Notes: generated by a model not told the origin, from the letters alone. A stretch of DNA of 64,000 bases from Azotosporobacter soli (GCF_030542965.1 NZ_JAUAOA010000003.1:62001-126000), one strand, 5' to 3'. Shown: positions 8,988 to 18,289, counted from the first letter of the stretch. Numbers and translations: made by a program.

Positions 8988-9344
8988 ATGAATACTTCCA
9001 TTACTGCCGAACAAAAACTGTTGGCTGTCTTAGCCCATATTTCTTATTTCTTGGGTGGACTCGGTTTCATTCTTGCTCCACTGCTGATCTTTCTTCTGCG
9101 CCGTGACGATCCGTTCGTCTATGAGCACGCACGCCAAGCTTTGGTCGCTCATCTGACCGTTTTGGTTCTTACCGCCGGCGTGTTCCTGCTTTCCTTTCTG
9201 CTAATCGGACTTCTCTTAATGCCTCTTCTGGCGGTCGTTTGGCTGGCATTGCTCGTCACATCGATTTTGGCTTCGATACGCGCCGCCGACGGCGCTGCGT
9301 ACCGCTACCCTTTGATTCAAGCTTTGGTGCGTCGCATCCAATAG
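8988..9344 (+). CDS. DUF4870-family membrane protein
   Basis: Small membrane protein of 118 residues with three or four hydrophobic segments, a Tic20/DUF4870-like layout. The start reads EQKLLAVLAHISYFLGG, followed by PFVYEHARQAL, typical of the family. Its function is not known. AAGGAGG precedes the ATG. Upstream, TACAAA-17-TACAAT may be its promoter. The next gene follows 32 bp downstream and may be co-transcribed. Confidence 0.8.
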   Translation: MNTSITAEQKLLAVLAHISYFLGGLGFILAPLLIFLLRRDDPFVYEHARQALVAHLTVLVLTAGVFLLSFLLIGLLLMPLLAVVWLALLVTSILASIRAADGAAYRYPLIQALVRRIQ

Positions 9345-9376
9345 ACCAATCTGACAATGAGGTGATCTTTTTTCCC

Positions 9377-10291
9377 ATGAAACGCATTCGTTACACTTTG
9401 GCCAGACAGGCCAAGCGCTACCTGATCATAGCTGCCGCTTCCCTTTTAGCCGCCGCAGCCGTCAATCTCTTTTTGATTCCGCATCAGATGTTGAGCGGCG
9501 GATTGGGCGGCATCGCCATCATTCTCTATCTGCTCTTCAAATGGCCGGTCGGCTTGTTGGTCGGCATGATGAACGTACCTTTGTTTGTCGCCTCCTACCG
9601 CCTGCTCGATAAGCAATCGGTCATCATCGGTCTGTACGGCATGCTCGCGTTTTCCTTTTCGCTCGATGCGACTGCTTTTCTTGTCCCTTACAGCGTGACG
9701 GATGACATTTTATTGGCCGCCTTATGCGGCGGCGCCGCCAGCGGTTTCGGCTACGGACTCGTTTTTCGCGCCGGAGGGCACGGCGGGGGCGCAGATCTGA
9801 TCGCCATTTTGGTAAAAAAATACTACGCCTTTGACATCGGCGTAGTTATCTTCATTATCAATTTTATCTTGATGACCACTTCCGCTTTCTTGTTCGGCTT
9901 TAAACCGGCGATGTACACTTTGCTTTCCATGTACGTCACTTCAGCTGTCACCGATAAGGTCATCGAAGGATTCAACCGCAAAAAAACCGTGACGATCATT
10001 TCTGACAACTGTGATGAAATCGCTACTGCGATTCTGCAAGAAATCGGCCGCGGCGTCACCTTTTTGCATGGCGAAGGCGCTTTCACGCAACAAGAGCGTA
10101 AAGTTATTTTAGTCGTCGTCACTTTGACGCAGGTCGCCAAAATAAAGTTCATCATCGAGAACATCGATCCAAAGTCTTTTATGTTTATCCAAGATGCCGC
10201 CGAAGTCAGCGGACGCGGCTTTACCTTACCGCTGCCGAGACGCCAAAAAACGAAAGAGTCTGTCGAAACTTCCGCTCCGCTGCGCGATTAG
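9377..10291 (+). CDS. YitT-family membrane protein (DUF161 plus DUF2179)
   Basis: Integral membrane protein of 304 residues with about six hydrophobic segments (ASLLAAAAVNLFLIPHQMLSGG is the first conserved block) and a soluble C-terminal DUF2179 domain at about 215-285 (FLHGEGAFT, GRGFTLP). The substrate and role are not established for the family. The ATG at 9377 is preferred: it has GAGGTG upstream, and the longer frame would overlap the previous gene with unrelated sequence. The stop TAG overlaps the convergent riboflavin-transporter stop TAA by two bases. Confidence 0.88.
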   Translation: MKRIRYTLARQAKRYLIIAAASLLAAAAVNLFLIPHQMLSGGLGGIAIILYLLFKWPVGLLVGMMNVPLFVASYRLLDKQSVIIGLYGMLAFSFSLDATAFLVPYSVTDDILLAALCGGAASGFGYGLVFRAGGHGGGADLIAILVKKYYAFDIGVVIFIINFILMTTSAFLFGFKPAMYTLLSMYVTSAVTDKVIEGFNRKKTVTIISDNCDEIATAILQEIGRGVTFLHGEGAFTQQERKVILVVVTLTQVAKIKFIIENIDPKSFMFIQDAAEVSGRGFTLPLPRRQKTKESVETSAPLRD

Positions 10292-10884
10292 CCGCGTTGA
10301 CAAACGATCGGCGCCACCCGGCGATATACCGCCAGTGTCAGAAGGGAAACGGCAACTCCTTTTAACAGATTAAACGGCGCGATTGCCCATGCGATGAAAC
10401 TGGCAAGGTCAACCACCTTCGGATTGGCGGCGCTGCCCAGCGCTACGACTTTTTCGAGCGGAAAATGCAGTGCCAGCTGGTAAAGCGGCAATAATACGAA
10501 ATAATTTAAGAGCGATGCGGTAAAGACCATGGTCATTGTACCTGCGGTCAATGCCAGTATCGCTCCTTTTGTTGTCCGACTGCGCCTGTAGAGCAGACTG
10601 GACGGTACGACAAACGAAACGCCGACTAAAAAATTAGCCGTTTCCCCGATCCCCATCGTTTGCGAGTTCATGCCGTGCAGCAAATTTTTGATCATTTCAA
10701 TCCAAATCCCGCCGAGCGGTCCAAGCGCAAAAGCGCCAATCACCGCTGGAAGTTCACTTGCATCCAGTTTTAAAAAACCAGGCATCAACGGCACAGGCAC
10801 TTCGATATACATCAATAAGACGGCAATCGCCGATAGCATCGCCACCTTCGTCAAATACTTCGTCTTGTTGTCCTCTCTCACCAT
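10288..10884 (-). CDS. ribU: ECF transporter S component, RibU-like (riboflavin)
   Basis: Substrate-binding membrane subunit of an energy-coupling-factor transporter, 198 residues and about six membrane segments. KYLTKVAMLSAIAVLLMYIE, the PGFLKLDASELPAVIGAFALGP block and the later NLLHGMNSQT are typical of RibU, so riboflavin is the likely ligand. GGAGGG four bases before the ATG at 10884 fixes the start. The shared ATPase and T subunits are elsewhere. A promoter TTGCGT-17-TAAAAT lies about 55 bases upstream. I looked for an FMN riboswitch in the leader and did not find one. Confidence 0.85.
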   Translation of the reverse strand: MVREDNKTKYLTKVAMLSAIAVLLMYIEVPVPLMPGFLKLDASELPAVIGAFALGPLGGIWIEMIKNLLHGMNSQTMGIGETANFLVGVSFVVPSSLLYRRSRTTKGAILALTAGTMTMVFTASLLNYFVLLPLYQLALHFPLEKVVALGSAANPKVVDLASFIAWAIAPFNLLKGVAVSLLTLAVYRRVAPIVCQRG

Positions 10885-10928
10885 TTTTCCCTCCGTATTT
10901 CTAAAAATTGCGCCCCGCGCAAGTCGCT

Positions 10929-10978
10929 TTATAGACTTCCGTAAAACAACGTTAATTTTATCAGCGCCAAAGAAGTTA
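10929..10978 (-). promoter_or_regulatory. Probable promoter of ribU
   Basis: On the minus strand TTGCGT, 17 bases, TAAAAT (extended as TGATAAAAT), followed by a short leader of about 60 bases. Confidence 0.6.
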
Positions 10979-11004
10979 CGCAAGCCTTACAGGTATTGCC
11001 CGGC

Positions 11005-11036
11005 TAACGTCAGAAAAATTCTGACTATTGACGTTA
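11005..11036. other. Nested inverted repeat upstream of ribU
   Basis: TAACGTCA (11005-11012) and TGACGTTA (11029-11036) form an 8-bp dyad. An inner TCAGAA/TTCTGA dyad uses part of the same bases. It lies upstream of the ribU promoter, so it may be an operator. The rest of 11037-11196 shows only a frame of 86 codons with no recognisable protein. Confidence 0.4.
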
Positions 11037-11196
11037 CTGTTTTCCCGACAGGCAAATCCGCGTTTTTACCGACTCTATTTTTCTTCAAACTATGCGATAA
11101 TAACATCACTGGGACTCCAGCAACAAGTCCCGGCAAAGAATCGTAAGATTCTTGCTTCCCTCGATCATTTTGTAATAAAACCCTTACCTTCTTAAC

Positions 11197-11229
11197 GAGG
11201 CCATCCGCCCTTTTCGGGCAGATGGCCTC
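11197..11229. terminator. Hairpin after the Nramp gene
   Basis: GAGGCCATC and GATGGCCTC enclose GCCC/GGGC pairing and an AAAA loop. The hairpin is long and stable but the T-run after it is poor, so termination is likely but not certain. Confidence 0.6.
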
Positions 11230-11239
11230 CTCTCTTTGC

Positions 11240-12502
11240 CTAAGCAAGCATCTCCTTAAGAATGTCCTGCAATAGCATAATATTCAAACCGCTGACAATC
11301 GCTGCAACCAGCCACAATAAATATTTCAGCCAGCGGCCATTGGCGTATTTCCCCATAACCTTCGTAGAAGAAGTCAAATAGACCTGAAGAAAAATAGTCC
11401 ATGGCAATTGAATGCTCAGCGCTACCTGTGAATACACCAGACCCTCGAACGGACTGTCGATAAAGAGGATCACGAGCAACGCCAGCACATAGGTTAATGA
11501 AACGCCAAGCAACGAATGCCGGTCTTTTATGTCATAGGGTTCATTGAACATCCCTGCAAAAATGCTGCCGCCTGCCATTCCTGCGGTCACGGTCGAGGAT
11601 ACCCCGGAAAACAAAAGCGCCAGGGCGAAAACCAGAGCCGCAGAGCTGCCAAGCAAAGGCTGCAGAAGATCTTTAGCCTGTTGTAGCTCCTCGACCGCAA
11701 CACCGCTGGAAAAAAACACGGTCGCCGCCATCAAGATCATCGCACTGTTGATCGCCCAGCCGATCAGCATGGCTATTAACGTATCGGCAAATTCATACTT
11801 TAACTGGCGTTGGATGACAGCTTCGTCTTCCAAGTTCCACTGCCGACTTTGAATGATTTCCGAATGCAAAAAAAGATTATGCGGCATCACAACCGCGCCA
11901 AGCACGCTCATAACAACAGCCATCGAGCCATCCGGTATCACCGGCACGACCCAGCCTGTCGCCGCCTGGCCCCAATCAACCTGAACCAGACTGAGTTCAT
12001 AGAGAAACGAAAAGCCAATCAAAGAAACAAAAAGCATGATCAGACGTTCCAATTTTTTATAAGAATTCGACCAGAGCAGCCACGCGCACAAAAACGCAGC
12101 AAGAACGCAGGCGATTTTTAGCGGCACATGAAAGAGCATCGTCAGCGCAATGCCGGCACCCAATATCTCCGCCATAGCGGTCGCCACTGACGCAGCAACC
12201 GCGGTAAGCAAAACAGAGCGAGACAGCCACGGCTTCAAATGCTGCGTCGCCGCTTCCGACAGGCACAGTCCGGTGGCAATTCCTAAATGGGCGACGTTAT
12301 GCTGCAAGATAATCAGCATAATTGTCGACAGCGTCACCATCCACAGCAGCTTATAGCCGTATCCGGCGCCAGCCGCCAAGTTCGACGCCCAGTTTCCAGG
12401 ATCGATAAACCCAACCGTAACCAGTATGCCCGGCCCGATATAACGCAATATTTCACGCGCCCTAATATCAAGTCCATGATTTTCGCGTAAAAAAGAAAAC
12501 AT
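11240..12502 (-). CDS. mntH: Nramp-family divalent metal transporter (MntH-like)
   Basis: Proton-coupled manganese or iron importer in the inner membrane, 420 residues with about eleven membrane segments. The two metal-site motifs are present: DPGN in GFIDPGNWASN (residues 34-37) and MPH in AVVMPHNLFLHS. GAGISSTVTAG-like helices follow. The ATG is preceded by GGAAAGAGG. A Fur-like box sits between the promoter and the start, so metal repression is likely. Nramp proteins lacking a methionine in the second motif carry other substrates; here MPH argues for Mn or Fe. Confidence 0.92.
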   Translation of the reverse strand: MFSFLRENHGLDIRAREILRYIGPGILVTVGFIDPGNWASNLAAGAGYGYKLLWMVTLSTIMLIILQHNVAHLGIATGLCLSEAATQHLKPWLSRSVLLTAVAASVATAMAEILGAGIALTMLFHVPLKIACVLAAFLCAWLLWSNSYKKLERLIMLFVSLIGFSFLYELSLVQVDWGQAATGWVVPVIPDGSMAVVMSVLGAVVMPHNLFLHSEIIQSRQWNLEDEAVIQRQLKYEFADTLIAMLIGWAINSAMILMAATVFFSSGVAVEELQQAKDLLQPLLGSSAALVFALALLFSGVSSTVTAGMAGGSIFAGMFNEPYDIKDRHSLLGVSLTYVLALLVILFIDSPFEGLVYSQVALSIQLPWTIFLQVYLTSSTKVMGKYANGRWLKYLLWLVAAIVSGLNIMLLQDILKEMLA

Positions 12503-12515
12503 AGCAACCTCTTTC

Positions 12516-12532
12516 CAGTAATCATTATCAAT
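12516..12532. promoter_or_regulatory. Fur-like operator upstream of mntH
   Basis: ATTGATAATGATTACTG on the minus strand matches the 7-1-7 Fur consensus TGATAAT-n-ATTATCA at 11 of 15 positions. It lies just after the expected transcription start. MntR or another family member could be the true binder. Confidence 0.5.
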
Positions 12533-12547
12533 TAGTAGTTATGTTTT

Positions 12548-12576
12548 ACTTTAACGCGATTCTCTCATTTTGGCAA
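12548..12576 (-). promoter_or_regulatory. Probable promoter of mntH
   Basis: TTGCCA (12576-12571), 17 bases, TAAAGT (12553-12548). Confidence 0.6.
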
Positions 12577-12579
12577 GCA

Positions 12580-13248
12580 CTATTTGCACCGTGCAGCACG
12601 ACGCTCGGTATAGATTTCCAGCAGCTTCGGCGCTTCTTCACTCTTTAGCTTACATTCAGGCACAAGAGAGGCAACGCGCTCTACCGCAGCCTGAAAATCA
12701 TAATAAACCTGCCATTTCGCCTTGACCAGTTCTTTTCCGCTTTGGCGCAGCAGATAGGCCGGGTGATACGTAGCGATCGCCGGAATGCCGTACTTCGTTT
12801 CGAACCAGTTTCCCCGGTCACGCGTAATCCGCGCTTCCTCTCCCTTCAGATACTTCAAAGCCACGCTGCCAAGTGCAATAATGACCTTAGGCTTGACGCA
12901 GGCCATTTCCTCATCCAGCCAGCGCAGCGCGCAAAAGCAGCTTTCTTCTAGCGTCGGCGTGCGATTACCTTTCGGCCGGCACTTGATTACATTCGTCGTA
13001 TATATCCGGTCACGCGTGACGCCGACGCTATGCAACGCTTTATCAAGCAGCTGCCCGGACGGTCCCACCAGCGGTACGCCGTATTCATCCTCGACCTGTC
13101 CCGGCCCTTCGCCGACGATCGCAAGCTGCGCCGCAACATCCCCATTCCAGGAAGTCGCGCCCCGGTTCCCCGCCTGCGCCAATGGACAGGCCACGCAAGC
13201 CAACAGCTCTTTTTCCAGTTTTTCCGTTGATTCGTACAATCGCTTCAT
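12580..13248 (-). CDS. Uracil-DNA glycosylase, family 4 (iron-sulfur)
   Basis: Removes uracil from DNA, starting base-excision repair. The 222 residues show the family-4 motifs GEGPGQVEDEYGVPLVGPSGQLLD (active site, near 47) and ATYHPAYLLR. Four cysteines fit the 4Fe-4S pattern: Cys18 and Cys21 (CVAC), then one in NVIKCRPKGNRTP and one in ESCFC. It is monocistronic and divergent from the ZTP riboswitch-pfl unit. Confidence 0.93.
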   Translation of the reverse strand: MKRLYESTEKLEKELLACVACPLAQAGNRGATSWNGDVAAQLAIVGEGPGQVEDEYGVPLVGPSGQLLDKALHSVGVTRDRIYTTNVIKCRPKGNRTPTLEESCFCALRWLDEEMACVKPKVIIALGSVALKYLKGEEARITRDRGNWFETKYGIPAIATYHPAYLLRQSGKELVKAKWQVYYDFQAAVERVASLVPECKLKSEEAPKLLEIYTERRAARCK

Positions 13249-13376
13249 CTCCGCTTCGCTTTTCTCTCTTTATCTTTTAGTTTGACCTTCCTTCTTTAAA
13301 TCCTTCCACATATAGGCGAAAGACTTTGTCACCTTTTTCTTCGCTTGGCAGAACCGATTTATTTTTTCCCCGGTGA

Positions 13377-13405
13377 TTGACTTTGTATCATTCAGCCGTT
13401 ACAAT
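13377..13405 (+). promoter_or_regulatory. Sigma-A promoter of the pfl operon
   Basis: TTGACT (13377-13382), 17 bases, TACAAT (13400-13405), about 25 bases before the ZTP aptamer. Between 13249 and 13376 I see nothing further. Confidence 0.75.
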
Positions 13406-13430
13406 ATGTCCATATCCAAACAAATTCATA

Positions 13431-13545
13431 ACGGGTACATGACTGGCGGATTAGAGTGGGCAACCACGAGGGAATGTACCTGACTGTGCAGCTAACGCAC
13501 ATAGCCGGCCGCCTGGGCACTTTCACCTTTGCCTGGGGGGTCTTT
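13431..13545 (+). ncRNA. ZTP (pfl) riboswitch with overlapping terminator
   Basis: The two halves of the ZTP/ZMP aptamer are clear. P1 pairs GGGTACAT (13433-13440) with ATGTACC (13474-13480), enclosing GACTGGCGG and a GTGG/CCAC hairpin. After a GTGC/GCAC linker hairpin comes the conserved GGCCGCCTGGGCA (13507-13519). That last segment can also pair with TGCCTGGGGGGTC (13532-13544) through 12 of 13 positions, followed by a T-rich run. So the terminator uses the same bases as the aptamer P3, and ligand binding would allow transcription. ZTP signals low 10-formyl-tetrahydrofolate; PFL supplies formate, consistent with known pfl-motif targets. Confidence 0.92.
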
Positions 13546-13580
13546 CTGTTTTCATTTTTCTTTTGCAAGGAGGTTTTTTT

Positions 13581-15812
13581 ATGACTGACGCCTGGAACAA
13601 TTTTAAACGCGGACAGTGGCAAGAGCGCATCGATGTCCGTGACTTTATCCAAAACAACTACCATCCCTACCTTGGTGACGCGACATTTTTGGCAGATGCG
13701 AGCGGACGTACAAACGCGTTATGGCAGGAATGCACCCGTTTGCTTAAAGCAGAACGGGATAACAACGGCGTATTGACTGTAGACCCGACAACTGTTTCAA
13801 CCATCACTTCGCACCAGCCCGGCTACATCCGCACAGAGCTTGAATGCATCGTCGGCTTACAGACTGATGCAGCGCTGAAACGCGGCGCGATCGTAAACGG
13901 AGGCGTTCGCATGGCCGAACAAGCCTGCACTGCTTATGGCTGCACGCTTAATCCCGAAATCAGCCGAACCTATCGCGAAGACGTCACCACCCACAACAGC
14001 GCTGTCTTTGGCACTTACACCGAGGAAATGAAAAAGGCGCGTAAACTCGGCATCATCACCGGCTTACCGGATGGCTACGGACGCGGACGCATCATAGGAG
14101 ATTACCGCCGCGTTGCCTTATACGGCGTCGACCGCCTCATTGCCGCCAAGCAAAACGATCTGAACAATCTGGCAAAAAAAACAATGGATCAGGCAACAAT
14201 CGGCCTGCGCGAAGAACTGAACTCGCAGATCAAAGCCTTGCTCGCCATGGCCGTCATGGCCGACAGCTACGGTTTCGATATCCGCCGTCCGGCGGAAAAT
14301 GCCAGCGAAGCAGTACAATGGCTCTATTTTGCTTATCTGGCGGCCATCAAAGAACAAAACGGCGCCGCCATGTCGCTGGGCCGCATCTCCGGTTTTCTCG
14401 ACATTTATATCGAACGTGACCTTCAGAACGGCCTCCTCGATGAAAGCGGCGCGCAGGAACTTTTGGATCAGCTGGTCATCAAGCTTCGTCTGGCTCGCCA
14501 TCTGCGTACGCCGGATTACAACGAACTTTTCGCAGGCGATCCCATGTGGATTACCGAATCGCTCGGCGGCACCGGACTTGATGGTCGCACTCTGGTCACC
14601 AAAACAGCCTTTCGCATGCTGCATACGCTGTATACGTTAGGCCCCGCCCCAGAACCGAATCTGACGATCCTTTGGTCAGAGAACCTGCCGGACGGCTTCA
14701 AAAAATTCTGCGCTAAGACGTCACTTGATACCAGTTCCATCCAGTACGAAAACGATGACATCATGCGCCCGCTCTATGGCGATGACTATGGCATTGCCTG
14801 CTGCGTTTCCGCAATGCGCCTCGGCCAGCAAATGCAGTTTTTCGGTGCGCGGGCTAATCTGGCCAAAGCCCTGCTCCTGGCTATCAACGGCGGACGCGAC
14901 GAAAAAACAGGCGAGCAACTGGGGCCGGAATTACCGCTGCCAAGCGGCGAAACACTCGACTACGCAGAAGTACGGCGCAATCTTTCTACTGTACTCGACT
15001 GGCTGGCCGGACTCTACGTCAATACATTGAACATCATTCATTACATGCATGATAAGTACGCCTACGAAAGCGCGCAAATGGCGCTGCACGACAGCAATGT
15101 TGCACGCACGATGGCTTTCGGCATCGCCGGTCTGTCGGTCACTGCGGACTCCCTCAGCGCGCTCTTGCACGGACAGGTTCGCGCCGTACGCGACGAACGA
15201 GGCATCGCGACAGGCTTTTGCGGCGCCGGTGAATTCCCCTGTTTCGGCAATGACGACGACCGCGTCGATCGCTTGGCAGTCGAATTAACGGAAGAATTCA
15301 TCGCCAAACTACGCCAGCATCCGACCTATCGGCAGGCGGAACATACCTTGTCCGTGCTGACGATCACTTCCAACGTCATGTACGGTAAAAAAACCGGTGC
15401 AACGCCGGACGGAAGAAACTCCGGACAGCCGTTTGCCCCCGGAGCCAATCCTATGCACGGACGCGATAAAAACGGCGCGCTGGCCGCACTGCATTCCCTT
15501 AGCAAACTCTCTTACGACACCTGCCGTGACGGCATCTCCTACACCTTTTCCATTCTTCCCGCCACGCTCGGAAAAACCGACGCCGCGCGGCAAAACAATC
15601 TGGTCGGACTGCTCGACGGCTACGCCAAGCAAGGCGGCCATCACATCAACATCAACGTCTTGGACCGCTCGATATTGGAAGCAGCCCGCCGTCAGCCGGA
15701 AGATTATCCGCAGCTTACGATCCGCGTCTCCGGTTACGCCGTGCATTTCATCAAACTGACCGCGGCGCAGCAGAGTGAAGTCATTGAACGTACCTTTTAC
15801 GAGGCATTATAG
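13581..15812 (+). CDS. pflB: Formate C-acetyltransferase (pyruvate formate-lyase)
   Basis: Glycyl-radical enzyme converting pyruvate and CoA to acetyl-CoA and formate; it feeds fermentation and one-carbon folate metabolism. Length 743 residues. The active-site pair Cys407-Cys408 is in IACCVSAM, and the radical-bearing Gly718 is in RVSGYAVHF close to the C-terminus. The start ATG at 13581 has AAGGAGG seven bases upstream. The N-terminus ([23 protein letters not shown]) matches true PFL rather than diol or glycerol dehydratase relatives. The gene is under ZTP riboswitch control and followed 14 bp later by its activase. Confidence 0.95.
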   Translation: MTDAWNNFKRGQWQERIDVRDFIQNNYHPYLGDATFLADASGRTNALWQECTRLLKAERDNNGVLTVDPTTVSTITSHQPGYIRTELECIVGLQTDAALKRGAIVNGGVRMAEQACTAYGCTLNPEISRTYREDVTTHNSAVFGTYTEEMKKARKLGIITGLPDGYGRGRIIGDYRRVALYGVDRLIAAKQNDLNNLAKKTMDQATIGLREELNSQIKALLAMAVMADSYGFDIRRPAENASEAVQWLYFAYLAAIKEQNGAAMSLGRISGFLDIYIERDLQNGLLDESGAQELLDQLVIKLRLARHLRTPDYNELFAGDPMWITESLGGTGLDGRTLVTKTAFRMLHTLYTLGPAPEPNLTILWSENLPDGFKKFCAKTSLDTSSIQYENDDIMRPLYGDDYGIACCVSAMRLGQQMQFFGARANLAKALLLAINGGRDEKTGEQLGPELPLPSGETLDYAEVRRNLSTVLDWLAGLYVNTLNIIHYMHDKYAYESAQMALHDSNVARTMAFGIAGLSVTADSLSALLHGQVRAVRDERGIATGFCGAGEFPCFGNDDDRVDRLAVELTEEFIAKLRQHPTYRQAEHTLSVLTITSNVMYGKKTGATPDGRNSGQPFAPGANPMHGRDKNGALAALHSLSKLSYDTCRDGISYTFSILPATLGKTDAARQNNLVGLLDGYAKQGGHHININVLDRSILEAARRQPEDYPQLTIRVSGYAVHFIKLTAAQQSEVIERTFYEAL

Positions 15813-15826
15813 GCAGGTGATTTTTT

Positions 15827-16558
15827 CTGGACGCTTTTTATCATTCCGTCGAACGCTTCGGCGTCGTAGACGGCCCCGGCATCCGTTATGTCCTCTTTTT
15901 GTCCGGCTGCTCGCTGCGCTGCAAGTTCTGCCACAATCCCGACACTTGGCTGGCAGGCGACCAGACAATCAGCGTTGCAACCGTACTGCAGCAGTATGAA
16001 CGCTCGCGCCATTTTTACGACGCCTCGCACGGGGGCATCACACTAAGCGGCGGAGAACCACTATTACAGGCGCAGTTTGCCGCCGAACTCCTCTCCGCTT
16101 GCCAAGAGCGCGGCATTCATACGCTGATCGACACGGCCGGACATTATCCGCTCGAAAATCTGAAGGCGGTGCTGCCTTATCTGGACGGAGCAATGTTCAG
16201 CATCAAATCGGCACTGCCGGAAAAACATAAGGCAATCTGCGGCGCAGAGGCGACTTGGTCCTGGAGCACCCTGGCGCTTTTAGCCGCCCACCTTCCGCTA
16301 ACCTTGCGCTACGTCCTGATCCCGGGCTACAACGATTCACCGGACGACAGCGCGGCGCTGGCCAAGTTAATAAAAAAGCTGCACGGAAAAATCACCGTCG
16401 AACTTTTACCCTACCACAGCCTGGGCCGTGATAAATGGCAAAAACTCGGTCTTACTTATCCGCTTGCCGACGTAGCGGATGCAACGAACGCCGATCTAGC
16501 GGCCTTCGCCGCTCAGTTGCTCGCGCTTCGCATCGAGCTTCTTCTACCAAGCCGTTAA
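15827..16558 (+). CDS. pflA: Pyruvate formate-lyase-activating enzyme, apparent CTG start
   Basis: Radical SAM enzyme that puts the glycyl radical on PflB. The family N-terminus is readable upstream of the first ATG: YHSVERFGVVDGPGIRYVLF leads into the cluster motif CSLRCKFC (CX3CX2C). An in-frame TGA occurs only three codons before the codon CTG at 15827, and no ATG, GTG or TTG lies between. CTG, with AGGTG eight bases upstream, is therefore the only reasonable start. That gives 243 residues, normal for PflA. Starting at the later ATG (15899) would remove the VDGPGIR region. GGITLSGGEP is the SAM-binding GGE motif. Confidence 0.92.
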   Translation: MDAFYHSVERFGVVDGPGIRYVLFLSGCSLRCKFCHNPDTWLAGDQTISVATVLQQYERSRHFYDASHGGITLSGGEPLLQAQFAAELLSACQERGIHTLIDTAGHYPLENLKAVLPYLDGAMFSIKSALPEKHKAICGAEATWSWSTLALLAAHLPLTLRYVLIPGYNDSPDDSAALAKLIKKLHGKITVELLPYHSLGRDKWQKLGLTYPLADVADATNADLAAFAAQLLALRIELLLPSR

Positions 16559-16564
16559 CACGAT

Positions 16565-16607
16565 AAAAAACAACGCAGACTGATTTTTCAGCACTGCGTT
16601 GTTTTTT
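16565..16607. terminator. Bidirectional terminator between pflA and the pdxA-like gene
   Basis: AAAAAACAACGCAG and CTGCGTTGTTTTTT are perfect inverted arms around a short loop, serving both convergent genes. Confidence 0.88.
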
Positions 16608-16608
16608 A

Positions 16609-17628
16609 TTAGCCCCTCTTCTCTTCGGCATCTTTATTGAAACTCGGCGCATACAGCGCAGCCAAGTAGATCGCTTCGACCATGCTGACTTCACTGACGC
16701 TGCCGGAACCGGCAATGTCGAACGCCGTGCCGTGATCCACCGACGTCCGCAGAAACGGCATGTTGTTAGTAAGCGAGATCGTTCGCTCAAAATCGACCAT
16801 CTTGGTCGCGATATGTCCCTGATCATGATAGAGGGAAAGCACTGCATCATAGCGTCCCTTTAAGCCGAAGTGAAAGACCGAGTCCGCCGGAACAGGTCCG
16901 ACGACCCGGACGCCGTCCGCTTGGGCCCGCTTCACCGCCGGTTCGATTTCGTTCACTTCCTCATCGCCAAAGAGGCCATGTTCACCGCTGTGCGGATTCA
17001 GTCCCGCAACGGCAATAGAAGGATTCTGTACGCCTAATACCTCAAGCGCTTTCACGCAACGCTGAATGAATTCATATACGCTGGCCTCAGTGACCAAGTC
17101 GCAGGCACGCCGCAGCGATACATGACGCGTCAGAAAAAAGACGCGTAAATCAAAAACCTGGAACATCGTGAGCGGATTCTTCGTCGCCGTCAGTTCTTCC
17201 AGCATCTCGGTATGACCGATATGCGGCACATCGGCAGCGCGCAAAGATTCCTTGTTGATCGGCGTCGTGGCAATGGCGTCGACTTCTTGCGCGAGCGCCA
17301 ATTGCGTCGCCTTTTCCAGATAAGCAAACGCAGCTTTACCGGCCTGCGCCTGGACTTGGCCGATTCGCAGCGTCTTCACGTCCACATTCGCCATATCCAG
17401 CAGCGTGATCGTCCCTTCCGCATAGCACCCCTGCGCTGCTTTCTCGACGACTTCAATCGCCAGACGGCTCTTGCAAAAGGTCATCGCCTGCTCAAGTACG
17501 GCCCTGTCGCCAACAATGAGCACTCTGGCTGCCATCTGAACCTTCCTGTCCTGCAACGCTTTTATGATGATTTCCGGTCCTACGCCCGCGGGATCGCCCA
17601 TTGGCACTGCAATAATCGGTTTATGCAA
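16609..17628 (-). CDS. pdxA: PdxA-family 4-phosphohydroxy-L-threonine dehydrogenase
   Basis: NAD-dependent oxidative decarboxylase. In PdxA it acts on 4-phosphohydroxy-threonine in vitamin B6 synthesis; the PdxA2 relatives act on four-carbon sugar-acid phosphates. The 339 residues show [11 protein letters not shown] at the start and metal-ligand histidines in [18 protein letters not shown] and [12 protein letters not shown]. The start seems to be TTG at 17628, with AGGAG nine bases upstream. No other B6 or sugar-acid gene is adjacent, so PdxA versus PdxA2 cannot be decided. Confidence 0.88.
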   Translation of the reverse strand: MHKPIIAVPMGDPAGVGPEIIIKALQDRKVQMAARVLIVGDRAVLEQAMTFCKSRLAIEVVEKAAQGCYAEGTITLLDMANVDVKTLRIGQVQAQAGKAAFAYLEKATQLALAQEVDAIATTPINKESLRAADVPHIGHTEMLEELTATKNPLTMFQVFDLRVFFLTRHVSLRRACDLVTEASVYEFIQRCVKALEVLGVQNPSIAVAGLNPHSGEHGLFGDEEVNEIEPAVKRAQADGVRVVGPVPADSVFHFGLKGRYDAVLSLYHDQGHIATKMVDFERTISLTNNMPFLRTSVDHGTAFDIAGSGSVSEVSMVEAIYLAALYAPSFNKDAEEKRG

Positions 17629-17677
17629 GTCAATCCTCTCCTCTTTCCGCTTGTCCTTGCGCTCTTTTTTGCCCAGT

Positions 17678-17711
17678 AAAAAGCGAGGCCGCTCTTTGAA
17701 ACGCCTCGCTT
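17678..17711. terminator. Terminator after the secreted protein gene
   Basis: AAGCGAGGC and GCCTCGCTT arms, followed on the minus strand by a T-run. Confidence 0.8.
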
Positions 17712-17716
17712 ATCGA

Positions 17717-18265
17717 TCAGCCCAGATCCGGCCTTGTCGCGCGAATTTTTTGCCATAACTTTTCAAACATTTGCGGCTGACCGCTGTCGGCAGCCTTCGT
17801 CCAGCTGGCCTTACGCGGATCTTCGCCGCGCCAGTCGTATAAAACGCCACCCACCGTATCGAGGCACTGATGCGACATTACCGTATAACTGAGATCTTCC
17901 GGTTTGCCCGGGTCGACGCGCAGCAGCATACCGACCATCGTGCTGTCATAGCGTTCCAGTACCGCATCGTTAAAACCGCCGCGCTTCAGGGTTTCTTTCG
18001 CTTTTTTCAAGCCGGCTTCGCTATGCGTCGTCGAAACAAAGACTGCAATGAATTTTTCCCGTCCGCTACGCGGCACGTCTTTTACAAATTCATCTTTGTT
18101 CTCCATTTGAATAATCCGATTGGTCACGAGAAATTCATAGTCATCCGCATCCGAGTAAAACCAGCCAGGCTGCGCTTGTGGAATCATGGCCTGCGCACCG
18201 GCCGTACTGGCAAAACAGAACATTGCTACCATGACGAAAGCCATTAGAACCTGTATTTTTCGCAT
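17717..18265 (-). CDS. Secreted hypothetical protein
   Basis: Protein of 182 residues with a clear signal peptide: MRKIQ, then a hydrophobic core (VLMAFVMVAMFCFAS) and a likely cleavage site after AGAQA near residue 26. The mature part is mixed alpha/beta with no motif I can name. It is probably periplasmic in a diderm. Stand-alone gene with its own terminator; the zinc-ribbon gene upstream ends 24 bp away and may be co-transcribed. I do not recognise the family. Confidence 0.75.
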   Translation of the reverse strand: MRKIQVLMAFVMVAMFCFASTAGAQAMIPQAQPGWFYSDADDYEFLVTNRIIQMENKDEFVKDVPRSGREKFIAVFVSTTHSEAGLKKAKETLKRGGFNDAVLERYDSTMVGMLLRVDPGKPEDLSYTVMSHQCLDTVGGVLYDWRGEDPRKASWTKAADSGQPQMFEKLWQKIRATRPDLG

Positions 18266-18289
18266 TTTCTTGCCTCTTTTCCCTTAGTG

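Noticed and set aside
10885-10960. FMN riboswitch before ribU
   Set aside because: The leader is only about 60 bases and lacks the RFN motifs.
10987-11247. Minus-strand frame of 86 codons between ribU and mntH
   Set aside because: It runs through the hairpin after mntH, overlaps the mntH end, and has no ribosome site or recognisable protein.
13392-13664. Minus-strand frame across the pfl leader
   Set aside because: It is antisense to the ZTP riboswitch and the start of pflB.
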